Of a stretch of DNA of 64,000 nt, positions 44,029 to 52,902 are shown piece by piece. The DNA is from G963665975 sp963665975. GTDB lineage: Bacteria > Bacteroidota > Rhodothermia > Rhodothermales > Bin80. Numbering within the stretch: the stretch's first letter is position 1; every line of letters begins with the position of its first letter. The position numbers were made by a program, and so were the translations under genes. Under the pieces are notes generated by a model. That model saw only the letters and a list, made by a program, of their open reading frames with translations, made no database searches and was not told the DNA's origin. The DNA is taken from contig OY762508.1 of the NCBI GenBank assembly GCA_963665975.1, positions 1,550,001-1,614,000 of the forward strand, read 5' to 3'.

Positions 44029-45801
44029 ATGAAGCTGTTTCACTATCTAGAAATCAAGAATTTTAAGTGTTTCGGTGATCAGCAACGCATTGAGTTAGAT
44101 CATCCGGCGGTGTTCATCGGCCCGAATAACTGTGGCAAGACGACAGCCCTCCAGGCCATCGCGCTCTGGTCACAGGCCATCAAGACCTGGTTTGACGCGA
44201 AAGGCAAGGCGCCACCCAAGGCTCGCACGGCTACATCGCTCAACCGACTGCAGCTTGTTTCGGTGCCCGTCCAACGCACGCGCTTCTTTTGGCACAACAC
44301 GGTCGTGCGCCGGGGCAATACAAGTATCTGGATGGAGATCACAATCGGGATGTCGCATGACCATAAGGTCGAACCCGTTACCATGCGTTTCCGCTACCAG
44401 AACAAGGAGGTGATCTACTGCACGCCTGATGTCAACACGCTTGCGAAGCGCGAGCTCATTGAAACGGCGGCGCGGCTAAGCGTCCATCTGCTGTACCCCA
44501 TGTCGGGTCTTGAAACCGAGGAGCCGATTCTCCAGCAGGGACGAATTGATGTATTGCTTGGACAGGGTCAAACCGCCCAGGCATTGCGAAATCTATGCCT
44601 GCTCGTATTCAATAATGCTCCCGCGAATTGGCGACGCATTGCCAGCTTGATAGAGCGCCTGTTCGCAGTCAAGTTAGACGATCCGCAGGAGACCACGAGA
44701 GGCAGTATCAATCTCAATTATCGCCAAACCGATGTGAAGGAGAAGCTTGGAATCGCGCTAGCGGGGCGCGGGTTGCAGCAGATACTCCTCATTTTGGCAT
44801 ATCTCTATTCCCATCGGGGTAGTGTGCTCCTGATAGACGAGCCGGACGCACATCTTGAAATCTTGCGCCAAAAGCAGATCTATGTGCTGTTACGTGATAT
44901 TGCCTCCGAAAACGAGTCGCAGGTCATCCTGGTCACCCATTCTGAGATCATTTTAGAGGAATCCCTTGAGCAGAACCTCACACTACTACTTGATGGACAG
45001 GCCGATGATCTCGCCAGGAGATCAGATATCCGAAATGCGCTAAGGCATTACGGCACCGAGCACTACATTAGGGCCAGACAACGGGGTTATGTGCTCTACG
45101 TCGAGGGACGTACTGACTTGGATATCCTTCGGGCACTGGCGAAGCGTCTAAATCATCCTGTCGCAATATCATGGGACCAGCAAATCAATGCATACTTTGT
45201 GCAGGACAATTTCCCGAACCAGACCCTTGACTCGGAAATTGAGCGCGTAGAAGGAGGCTACGGCATGACGCCCCGAAGCCATTTCTCTTCCCTGCGCGAC
45301 ATGGTGCCGGGAATCAAGGGGCTGGTGATACTTGATAACGATTCCCATCAGCGAGCAGACACAAACGAGGGTGAGCTTACAATCAGGTACTGGCACCGGT
45401 ACGAAATCGAGAATTATTTCATCACACCCGCGGTCCTGCGAGATTACGCCCTGGAAGAATATTCTAACATGCCACGCGTTGCCCAGTCGATTGACGCAGT
45501 TCTGAACGCGTTGATGCAGGAGAGAGTCTTCTCGAATAAAGCCGCAGATTTCGAGACGTGGCAGCAGCTTGATGATAACGCAAAGCGTCTGCTATGGGAA
45601 CAGGGCACGCGGCACATTAAGTTGAGCGACTTTGGAGAAACCTTCTTCCGCAGGCTTGCCGAGCAACTTGGCCACGCCATGTTGCTGCGTAAGGGCGATT
45701 TGTATCGTCTTGTGGATTTTGTCAATCCAGCATCGATTTCGGAAGAAGTTGGCGAGACTCTTGACCTGCTCCAGGATCTATTTGATGGAGGAAGATCGTA
45801 A
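44029..45801 (+). CDS. OLD-family-like ATPase with C-terminal Toprim nuclease domain
   Basis: 590 aa. The N-terminal ABC-type ATPase has LEIKNFKCFGDQQRIEL, Walker A FIGPNNCGKTTAL (31-38), a signature-like region ALAGRGLQQILLILAYL, Walker B SVLLIDEPDAHLE (about 265) and VILVTHSEIILEE. A Toprim domain follows: GYVLYVEGRTDLDILRAL (Glu359) and IKGLVILDNDSH (Asp436, Asp438). This is the OLD nuclease layout, also found in GajA of Gabija and related phage-defence proteins. No UvrD-like partner (GajB) or small partner follows. The gene is alone among IS and integrase relics, so a single-gene OLD-type defence nuclease is the best guess. Confidence 0.88.
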   Translation: MKLFHYLEIKNFKCFGDQQRIELDHPAVFIGPNNCGKTTALQAIALWSQAIKTWFDAKGKAPPKARTATSLNRLQLVSVPVQRTRFFWHNTVVRRGNTSIWMEITIGMSHDHKVEPVTMRFRYQNKEVIYCTPDVNTLAKRELIETAARLSVHLLYPMSGLETEEPILQQGRIDVLLGQGQTAQALRNLCLLVFNNAPANWRRIASLIERLFAVKLDDPQETTRGSINLNYRQTDVKEKLGIALAGRGLQQILLILAYLYSHRGSVLLIDEPDAHLEILRQKQIYVLLRDIASENESQVILVTHSEIILEESLEQNLTLLLDGQADDLARRSDIRNALRHYGTEHYIRARQRGYVLYVEGRTDLDILRALAKRLNHPVAISWDQQINAYFVQDNFPNQTLDSEIERVEGGYGMTPRSHFSSLRDMVPGIKGLVILDNDSHQRADTNEGELTIRYWHRYEIENYFITPAVLRDYALEEYSNMPRVAQSIDAVLNALMQERVFSNKAADFETWQQLDDNAKRLLWEQGTRHIKLSDFGETFFRRLAEQLGHAMLLRKGDLYRLVDFVNPASISEEVGETLDLLQDLFDGGRS

Positions 45802-45978
45802 ACGGCTCCCGCGTCGCCGTCGCGCCATAACAGGCGCGCCGGCCTAAGGGATGCCGCACTCGTAGCGGTAATGAGCGACGGCATGTTACGGGCGTCGGAA
45901 TTCTGCGCCCTGCTGTTGGTGGACAACGCCCGCACCGTACATGCGAACTCCCGTATTGTTGCACGCCGCACTACGATG
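45802..45978 (+). pseudogene. Tyrosine recombinase internal fragment
   Basis: In one frame the sequence reads RRAGLRDAALVAVMSDGMLR followed by ASEFCALLLVDNARTV. This is the helix and Arg-box I region of tyrosine recombinases (LRDAALxAVMSDxLLRxSE). No catalytic C-terminus follows, because the sequence runs into an IS66-like end at 45981. Confidence 0.6.
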
Positions 45979-45980
45979 GG

Positions 45981-45997
45981 GTTCGCCGCACGCTTAC
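45981..45997. repeat. Orphan IS66-type right end
   Basis: GTTCGCCGCACGCTTAC matches the right end of the complete IS66 (GTTCACCGCACGGTTAC) at 15 of 17 positions, and the preceding GATGGG is also shared. It has the orientation expected for the partner of the left end at 42425, but the flanking 8-mers (GTTTGTCG and GACCAAGA) are not direct repeats. Confidence 0.5.
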
Positions 45998-46237
45998 GAC
46001 CAAGACACGCGCCTGCTCTTCCAGCCGCAGCCAGCAGAATTCTGGATCACGGGTCGATCTGGGACTACGACCGGGCATGTTTCTCCGTGTGAAGGGTTAC
46101 CTGTGACGCTGGATTTCTTTATATATTACACACTAATGCGTTGCGCACAAATGCGTAGTCAGATTACCCTGCCGAGGTACACAATCTAACGTCACTAACA
46201 AGATCCAGGAGGCTAGGAGGGGTCTCGCGAATTGCAA
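45998..46237. other. Border region between accessory and core DNA with a dispersed repeat
   Basis: No gene. At about 46162-46208 it holds the third copy of the ~45-bp repeat found twice at 6750-6842 (core CAATCTAACGTCACTAACAA). TGCG/GCACA-like strings similar to those at the par sites precede it (46135-46155). Confidence 0.45.
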
Positions 46238-47380
46238 TCATCGTTCTGTAATAGCATATACGGCGACGTATGGACCACTATCATAGTCGTAGATCACGCC
46301 ATACGCAATCCCTGCCTGGATGACTCGTATAGCCAGCCTGCGAGGCAATTCGACCTCTCCCACAATCTCACCCTCTGGATCGAGCACCGTCCACGTCATT
46401 TCAGAGGGTTCTGGATCCGCAAATAGATCGTAATACGATCTGACCCACACACGTTCCTGGTTATCGACTACGAACGATGTCCAAGCGGGTTTTGTATCAG
46501 CCAACACAGTACGGAGCGTTCGCCAGTATTCTCTCTTGACATCTGCAAATGCCGCATCAATGTCCTTCCGAGTAAGACGTATGGCATTGTGGGGATGATG
46601 TATTGTCTTTCTCGCCTCGCCATCAGCGGAACTGACCTTGATGTCCACAGATTCGTTATATCCCCCTTATAACAATCCATTAGCGGCCAATTGATAGTGG
46701 TACCGGCGGCCATAGGGCAGCATGGCAACGGTGATTCCTCCACGATTATTGGTGATCACCAGCGACTCATTATCCGGTAAGGTCATTACCTCTTTTGCTA
46801 TCGCACCGGATCTGTTTACTAATTTCGCGGTCGCGAAACGATCTGCGTCGGGTCCAAGTGCCGCACCTCCCGCTGTATAGAAGGATGACTGGTATACCAT
46901 CAAGTATCCTTTTTCTGAGACACCAAGCAAGTAGTATGGCGAGCTTTTTGCGTCTCCGTGAACGGATACACTGTATGCGAACCGATGGGTCTCCGGTGCA
47001 AAGACAGAAATGCGTCGGAGGTTAAAATCAAAAACGAAGAGTGAGTCCTTGTCGCCGACAAATATGCCGCTGGGTATTATGAATTCTCCCGGACCCTCTC
47101 CTTTTCTACCAATCGAGGCAACAAAGTCACCAGAGGCAGAGAAAACATAGACAGTTGGCACACTCGCGTCTGCAACGTAAATGTGTCCCGTCCTACCAAT
47201 TGCCATGCGTCCTGTCGAGCCAAGCAGAAGCGAATCACGACTGAACGGCTTGTGTCCTATACGGAGTTTTTCCGTTAATTCGAACCGTACAATGCTCTTT
47301 TGAGCATTCGCGGTTTCGCTGGGTCCCATTGAGATAGTCAGCGATAACAAGTAGAGAGCAGCTACGCGAAAGTTCTTCAT
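46238..47380 (-). pseudogene. Secreted six-bladed beta-propeller protein with one in-frame stop
   Basis: From ATG 47380 a signal peptide (MKNFRVAALYLLSLTISMGP, likely cleaved after ANA) leads into NHL/six-bladed-propeller repeats (GRTGHIYVADASVPTVYVFS, IGRKGEGPGEFIIPSGIFV). A single TAA at 46669-46667 interrupts the frame (AANGLL, stop, GGYNESVDIKV). The same frame then continues to 46238 with typical family C-terminal sequence (FVVDNQERVWVRSYYDLFAD). TAT to TAA (Tyr) is the likely change. Such proteins are abundant, exported and of unknown ligand. Either a recent pseudogene or a base error is possible. Confidence 0.8.
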
Positions 47381-47631
47381 CTTGTCAGTCATTCTGCACT
47401 GCATTCGGTTCCTTCGGTTTTGCAGGCCTCCCCACAATATTTCTTGTAAATTGTTGTTCCACAGGGCTTTTGTTATTTTCTCACAGCACATTTCTTGTAA
47501 CATGATTGCTGATGAGCAGGTGTTGTGACTGATGACGTGAGAGATCCCAACGCGATTACGGTGGCCAGCCGCTTGAGCGAATCAGGAAAGGAAACCTGCA
47601 AACCTGAGCATCCCGCATTCACGGGTCGCAT

Positions 47632-48339
47632 CTATTCGACCATTCCCGCAAGATAGGCCTGTCGTGTCGGCTCCGGGAAGCGCTCAATAGCGTACCTGAG
47701 CATCGTCCGCGGCATGGTGCGGTAGTGGCTACGCAGGAATGATTCCTCTATCTCCCTGTCGCGCTTGCCAACCTCGCGTAACATCCATCCCACGGCTTTG
47801 TGGATCAGCATCTCAGGGTCGCACAGCAGTAGCCTGGCTATGGCCAGGGTGTCCTCAAATTGGCCTAGGCGGATGTAGTGCAGCGTGGCGATTATGGCGA
47901 TCCTTCGCTCCCACAAGGACACGGACTGCGCAAGCACATAGAGTGGCTCCCGGTCACGCTCCTCGAGATACGGTCCCACGATCTTGTGGGCGGAGGCATC
48001 GACAAGGTCCCAGTTATTGATCCACCGCGTATGGCCCAGGTACGTCTGGTAGATGGCGCTCTTCGCCTGATCATCCCCCCTGGCAAACGCCTGAACCAGA
48101 ATCAATAGTGCCAGGAGACGGTCTTCGTGATACGCAGACGTTAGCAGCGCAAGCACTTCCAGTCGCGGCAGTTGGCGGTACCGGCGGGCAAGTTTGCGCA
48201 GGACCGGTACGCGAATACCCCGAAAGACATCACCCTCTCCATATTCTCCCGGACCGGTCTTGAAAAACCTCTGCGAGTGAGCGGCAATGTCCGCATCACC
48301 CAGTGTACGCGTAATCTCCTGGATCTCAGCGGCCGTCAT
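47632..48339 (-). CDS. DNA alkylation repair protein (AlkD-like)
   Basis: 235 aa, all alpha-helical HEAT-like repeats. Family signatures are GIRVPVLRKLARRYRQL, the conserved INNWDLVDASAHKIVG, SLWERRIAIIATLHYIR and IHKAVGWMLREVGKRD. AlkD-type glycosylases remove alkylated bases such as 3- and 7-methylpurines; the Trp and Asp of NNWDLVD are the conserved pocket residues. Length is normal. The gene is monocistronic, convergent with nothing, and divergent from thrS. Confidence 0.92.
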   Translation of the reverse strand: MTAAEIQEITRTLGDADIAAHSQRFFKTGPGEYGEGDVFRGIRVPVLRKLARRYRQLPRLEVLALLTSAYHEDRLLALLILVQAFARGDDQAKSAIYQTYLGHTRWINNWDLVDASAHKIVGPYLEERDREPLYVLAQSVSLWERRIAIIATLHYIRLGQFEDTLAIARLLLCDPEMLIHKAVGWMLREVGKRDREIEESFLRSHYRTMPRTMLRYAIERFPEPTRQAYLAGMVE

Positions 48340-48595
48340 ACATGCTCCATGCTTTATTGACTACATCCCGCTCCTGCGCCTCAACTGCACCATGCGGGCC
48401 CCCGCGCACGCGAGGAAACTATGGACTGCCTTAGGAAATGACGAACCTTGGGCCGCGTTCCCGCCAGGGGCGCGAATGGCCTCACCGCTACCCGAACAAG
48501 GCGGCATCTCTGTCAGAACCTGCACCAGCGGAACACGAACGTAGCAGTGACGTGTTGGAAGGCTGCCAATTTATGGAGCTACCGACTTTACTGCC

Positions 48596-50425
48596 ATGGA
48601 CCAGCCCGAGGCCTTCATTCCCGAGGGCTATGATCCCCAATTATACAAGATCCGGCACTCGGCGGCGCACGTCATGGCGCAGGCCGTCCTGGAGCGGTTT
48701 CCGGAGGCGAAGCCTACCATAGGGCCGCCCATCGAAGATCGCTTCTACTACGACTTCGATATGCCCCAGGCGCCGTCGGAGGAAGATCTTGCCTGGATCG
48801 AAGACCGGATGCGGGCCATCTTCAAAGGGCGGCATCCGTTCCATGTACGCGAGGTCAGCGTAGAAGAAGCCCGCAAGCTCTTCCAGGATAATCCCTACAA
48901 ACTCGAATTGATCGACGGACTCACCCGCGGCGCGCACGACGAATTCGGGAACGCCCTGCCATCGAACGAGCAGGTCCGCATCACGGTCTATCAGCACGAC
49001 ACGTTCGTGGACCTGTGCCGCGGTCCACACGTACCGCACACGGGCTACATCAAGCCGAATGCCGTCAAGCTCATGGCCGTTGCAGGGGCATATTGGCGTG
49101 GAGACGCCAGTATGCCGCAGCTTACGCGCATCTATGGCACGGCATGGCGCAACCGCACGCAGCTCGACGCCTATCTGGAGCGGCTTGCGCTGGCCCGCGA
49201 GCGGGATCACCGCCGTCTGGGGCGGAAGTTGGGACTCTTTACGTTCAGCCAGGAAGTAGGGCCCGGGCTTCCGCTGTGGCTCCCCAAGGGCGCCATCCTT
49301 CGCGAAACGCTCACCGCGTTTCTGAGGGCCGAACAGTTGCGCAGAGGATACCTGCCGGTTATGACGCCGCATATCGGGCGGCTCGACCTCTACCGGACGA
49401 GCGGGCACTATCCGTATTACCGGGAAAGCCAGTTCCCGGCCATGTTACTCGATGACGAAGAAGACGCGGACGGCTACCTGCTAAAGCCCATGAACTGTCC
49501 GCACCATATCCAGATCTATGCCGAAGGTCGCCGTAGCTATCGCGATCTGCCCATGCGACTGGCGGAGTTCGGGCAGGTCTACCGGTATGAAAAGACAGGA
49601 GAACTGAGCGGGCTAACCCGCGTGCGAGCCTTTACCGTTGACGATGCCCACATTTTCTGCCGGCCAGATCAGGTAAAGGAGGAATTCACCAATGCGATCG
49701 ACCTCGCCCTCACCGTGCTCGGCGCGCTGGACTTCAAGGAGTACCGCGTACAGCTTTCGCTGCGTGACCCGAAAGACCGCGACAAATACACCGGCGAGGA
49801 GGATGCCTGGGATGCTGCGGAGGCTGCCATTCGCGCAGTCGTACACGAAATTGGGATCGAGGCCTACGAGGCTGTCGGTGAGGCGGCATTCTACGGCCCA
49901 AAGGTAGACTTCATGGTGCGCGATGCACTGGGCCGGGAATGGCAATTGGGGACCGTGCAGCTTGACTACAACCTGCCGGAACGATTCGAGCTTTCCTACA
50001 TCGGCTCCGACGACAAGCGGCACAGGCCTGTCATGATCCACCGGGCTCCCTTTGGTTCCCTGGAACGCTTCGTGGGCATCCTGATCGAACATTGCGGAGG
50101 GGCGTTTCCCGCCTGGCTCGCCCCCGAACAGGTGCGCATCCTGCCGATCTCGGACGCGCAAAATGACTACGCCGACACCGTGCGCTCTCAGCTCGTGGAG
50201 GCAGGCCTGCGCGTGCACGTAGACGGGCGAAGCGAAAAGGCAGGCTACAAGATCCGCGAAGCACAGCTCGACAAAATCCCGTACATGCTCGTTATCGGCC
50301 AGCGGGAGGCGGACCAGGATGCCGTAAACGTACGCCTGCGCACCGGGGATAGACTGGGGGCGATGCCAGTGGCGGCATTTCTCGAAAAAGCCAGGGAGGC
50401 TATCGCCGAAAAGCGCACCCTGTAA
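48596..50425 (+). CDS. thrS: Threonyl-tRNA synthetase (lacks TGS domain)
   Basis: 609 aa. The protein begins directly at the N2 editing domain (KIRHSAAHVMAQAV with HxxxH, and DLCRGPHVPHTG). The class II catalytic core follows: HIGRLDLYRTSGHYPYYRES, the zinc-site Cys in LLKPMNCPHHIQIY, motif 2 FGQVYRYEKTGELSGLTRVR and motif 3 HRAPFGSLERFVGILIEH. The C-terminal anticodon-binding domain is WLAPEQVRILPISD and EKAGYKIREAQLDKIPYMLV. Most bacterial ThrRS have about 60 extra N-terminal residues (TGS domain) before this point; none are found upstream in frame. It charges tRNA-Thr. It is convergent with proS. Confidence 0.96.
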   Translation: MDQPEAFIPEGYDPQLYKIRHSAAHVMAQAVLERFPEAKPTIGPPIEDRFYYDFDMPQAPSEEDLAWIEDRMRAIFKGRHPFHVREVSVEEARKLFQDNPYKLELIDGLTRGAHDEFGNALPSNEQVRITVYQHDTFVDLCRGPHVPHTGYIKPNAVKLMAVAGAYWRGDASMPQLTRIYGTAWRNRTQLDAYLERLALARERDHRRLGRKLGLFTFSQEVGPGLPLWLPKGAILRETLTAFLRAEQLRRGYLPVMTPHIGRLDLYRTSGHYPYYRESQFPAMLLDDEEDADGYLLKPMNCPHHIQIYAEGRRSYRDLPMRLAEFGQVYRYEKTGELSGLTRVRAFTVDDAHIFCRPDQVKEEFTNAIDLALTVLGALDFKEYRVQLSLRDPKDRDKYTGEEDAWDAAEAAIRAVVHEIGIEAYEAVGEAAFYGPKVDFMVRDALGREWQLGTVQLDYNLPERFELSYIGSDDKRHRPVMIHRAPFGSLERFVGILIEHCGGAFPAWLAPEQVRILPISDAQNDYADTVRSQLVEAGLRVHVDGRSEKAGYKIREAQLDKIPYMLVIGQREADQDAVNVRLRTGDRLGAMPVAAFLEKAREAIAEKRTL

Positions 50426-50443
50426 CGGACCGTGCTACCCTTC

Positions 50444-52204
50444 CTAGGTCGGCGCGAGTGCGACATCGCGAGCGAGATCGTCGAAAAGCTCCTGTGTGGC
50501 GGACTCGACTCGCTGCACGACTGCGTCCATCGGAATAATCTCTCGTTCACGGGCTCCCCGTTGGCTGAATTCGATGCCCCCTCGCTTCAGTGACCGCTCC
50601 GAGATGGTTAACCTCAGCGGCATGCCGCGCAGATCGGCGTCAGCAAACTTGATCCCTGGACTCACGTCCCGATCATCGAACATCACTTCCACTCCTGCCG
50701 CCAATAGCGTCTGGTACAGCTCCTCGGCCTGCGCATGCACGGCGCCGGTGCGCGCCAGCGAGACCAGGGTGACGTGAAACGGCGCCACGGACACCGGCAG
50801 CCGCAAGCCGTGCTCATCGTTGTACTCTTCGGCCACACACGCAAGCAGGCGGCCTACGCCGATACCGTACGATCCCATGACGATCGGATGGTCCGCACCG
50901 ACTTCGTCGGTATACGTAGCACCTAAAGCACTGCTGTAGCGTGTTCCGAGCTGAAAAATATTCCCCACCTCTACCCCGCGCACAATGCTTAACGGCTTCC
51001 CGCCGATCGGATCCAATGCTCCGGCGTAAGCGGCTGCAATAGCGCCTATGGTGTCCGCTTCATAATCACGTCCGTAATTGGCGCCGGTATAGTGATAGTC
51101 CTTTTCGTTGGCGCCCACTACCAGATTGGTCGTACGCGCCACAAGATCGTCCACAACAACGACAGACTTGGACCGGTCGATGTCGCGCGCGGAAGCATAA
51201 CCGGGCACCGCGCCGACGGCGAGGATTTCTTCGGGCTCGGCCACGCGCAACTCCTGCGCACCCGCCAGGTAGGTGAGCTGCAGCACATTGACATCCATGT
51301 CACCGCGCACAACGCCAACAACAAGCTTTTCCGGTGCACCCTCATCGAAGGTGCCCGTGTAGAAGACCATCTTGGCTGTCTGCGCCTTCTCCACGCCAAG
51401 AAAGGCGGCCACGTCGGCAATCGTGGGGCAGCCGGGCGTGTGCACCTTTTCCAGCGGTTGCGGCTCTCCATTGTCGATGGGCTCCTTGACGAACTCCGCC
51501 ACTTCCAGGTTTGAGGCGTAGCCAGTCTCCTCACAGATGGCCAGTGAGTCCTCGCCGATCGGGCTGACATACATGAATTCGTGCGCGATCTTGCCTCCCA
51601 TCATGCCAACGTCGCTCTGCACTGCCACCAGTGACAGGCCGACGCGCGCACCGATGCGGTGGTACGCGTTGTAATGGCGGTAGTATTGCTCTTCGAGGCC
51701 CTCCTGGTCCCGATCCAACGAGTAGGAGTCCTTCATCACGAACTCGCGCACGCGGATGAGACCTCCGCGTGCGCGCAGCTCGTCCCGGAACTTCGTCTGG
51801 ATGTGGTACACCATCTGTGGCAGCTGCCGATACGAACGGATTTCCGTCCGGCACAGATCTGCGACCACCTCTTCGTGCGTCATCGCAAGCACCAGGTCGC
51901 GGCCTCTGCGGTCCTGAAGCCGGCCCATCGTATCCGCGATATCGTACCAACGCCCGGTCTGCTGCCAGATTTCCGCCGGGTGCACCACCGGCATGCAGAT
52001 TTCCTGGCCGCCAATGGCATCCATTTCCTCGCGAAGGATCTGTTCGATCTTGCGCAGCGACCGCTGAGCCAGGGGCAGGTAAGAGAAGATGCCCGCGGCG
52101 AGCTGGCGGATATACCCCGCCCGGAGCAGCATCTGATAGGAGACGGTATCTGCTTCGGCAGGTGCTTCGCGAAGCGTATGGCCGAAAAAATTGGAAACGC
52201 GCAT
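50444..52204 (-). CDS. proS: Prolyl-tRNA synthetase (bacterial type with editing insert)
   Basis: 586 aa from the ATG at 52204 (MRVSNFFGHTLREAP), which matches the usual N-terminus; 25 further codons are open upstream. Class II motif 1 is RAGYIRQLAAGIFSYLPLA, motif 2 is TKFRDELRARGGLIRVREFV and motif 3 is VMGSYGIGVGRLLACVAEE. The YbaK-like editing insertion lies between motifs 2 and 3 (ADVAAFLGVEKAQTAKMVFY). A C-terminal anticodon-binding domain is present (GVEVMFDDRDVSPGIKFADA). It attaches proline to tRNA-Pro and is complete. Confidence 0.96.
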   Translation of the reverse strand: MRVSNFFGHTLREAPAEADTVSYQMLLRAGYIRQLAAGIFSYLPLAQRSLRKIEQILREEMDAIGGQEICMPVVHPAEIWQQTGRWYDIADTMGRLQDRRGRDLVLAMTHEEVVADLCRTEIRSYRQLPQMVYHIQTKFRDELRARGGLIRVREFVMKDSYSLDRDQEGLEEQYYRHYNAYHRIGARVGLSLVAVQSDVGMMGGKIAHEFMYVSPIGEDSLAICEETGYASNLEVAEFVKEPIDNGEPQPLEKVHTPGCPTIADVAAFLGVEKAQTAKMVFYTGTFDEGAPEKLVVGVVRGDMDVNVLQLTYLAGAQELRVAEPEEILAVGAVPGYASARDIDRSKSVVVVDDLVARTTNLVVGANEKDYHYTGANYGRDYEADTIGAIAAAYAGALDPIGGKPLSIVRGVEVGNIFQLGTRYSSALGATYTDEVGADHPIVMGSYGIGVGRLLACVAEEYNDEHGLRLPVSVAPFHVTLVSLARTGAVHAQAEELYQTLLAAGVEVMFDDRDVSPGIKFADADLRGMPLRLTISERSLKRGGIEFSQRGAREREIIPMDAVVQRVESATQELFDDLARDVALAPT

Positions 52205-52351
52205 AGTAGATAGGACGGGCAATTTGAAGACACAAAAGGTAGGATGCCGCATGTGCATATACGACAGCGAAGCCCGCAATGCACCGGCATTTCACACCTG
52301 TACGCAATGCGCGGGAAGATTTGTAGAATCTTGTGGCATAAACGGATCTAT

Positions 52352-52372
52352 TATTTATATTAAATCTAAATA
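52352..52372. promoter_or_regulatory. Palindromic operator candidate upstream of feoA
   Basis: A 21-bp AT-rich sequence with arms TATTTA and TAAATA is palindromic at 18 of 21 positions and ends 26 bp before the feoA ATG. Ferrous-iron operons are usually controlled by Fur or DtxR-type metalloregulators that bind such inverted repeats. The sequence overlaps the likely promoter zone, fitting repression. The regulator is not encoded in the window. Confidence 0.5.
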
Positions 52373-52398
52373 GACGCTCGCAAGAGAGCCATCTGCTA

Positions 52399-52632
52399 AT
52401 GGATTACGAAAACGCCGTTCCGCTGACCGCGCTTACAGAGGGAATCGATGTGCTCGTAGACACCGTCTGCGGCCATGCGGCGCATCGGTTGCGCGACGTT
52501 GGCCTGCGGGAAGGTGCTCAAGTCGCCATCGTGCGCAACACAGGAAATGTAATTGTACGGGTCGAAGGATGTCGGATCGGCCTGCGCCACGAAATTGCGA
52601 GGCAGATTCTGGGCATACCGATTGGCGGATGA
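52399..52632 (+). CDS. feoA: FeoA-domain protein (first)
   Basis: 77 aa SH3-like FeoA domain: DTVCGHAAHRLRDVGLREGA, QVAIVRNTGNVIVRVEGCRI and GLRHEIARQILGIPI. FeoA proteins are cytosolic partners of the ferrous-iron transporter FeoB. It is the first gene of a feoA-feoA-feoB operon, and its stop overlaps the next start (ATGA). Confidence 0.88.
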   Translation: MDYENAVPLTALTEGIDVLVDTVCGHAAHRLRDVGLREGAQVAIVRNTGNVIVRVEGCRIGLRHEIARQILGIPIGG

Positions 52633-52853
52633 CTCTGCGAGAATTGAGACCTGGCGAGCGCGGAACCATACGGGGATATGCCTTGCAAAATCCTCCCGAG
52701 CGTCTCGTCGAAATGGGTATGCTCCCGGGTGTGATCGTTGAAGTGCTTCGCCTCGCCCCGCTAGGAGACCCGATGGATTTGCGGCTGCACGGCTACCGGC
52801 TCTCTATTCGATTGAAGGAGGCAGGCCTAATCCTCGTAGAAAAGCTCACATAG
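52629..52853 (+). CDS. feoA: FeoA-domain protein (second)
   Basis: 74 aa from ATG 52629, translationally coupled to the first feoA. The FeoA fold is clear: MTLRELRPGERGTIRGY, RLVEMGMLPGVIVEVLRLAP, DPMDLRLHGYRLSIRLKEAG. Two successive FeoA genes before feoB are common in Bacteroidota-like genomes. It probably acts with the other FeoA in the FeoB complex. Confidence 0.9.
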   Translation: MTLRELRPGERGTIRGYALQNPPERLVEMGMLPGVIVEVLRLAPLGDPMDLRLHGYRLSIRLKEAGLILVEKLT

Positions 52854-52902
52854 GATACCCGTCCCTCCGTGCATTCCGGGGCCTGTAACTCCTTTCCTGT
52901 AT

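Noticed and set aside
44029..45801. Gabija system
   Set aside because: The GajA-like architecture is present, but no GajB (UvrD-like helicase) gene follows.
46238..47380. Stop-codon recoding or readthrough in the propeller gene
   Set aside because: A TAA stop with no stem-loop or recoding context is better explained as a mutation or base error.
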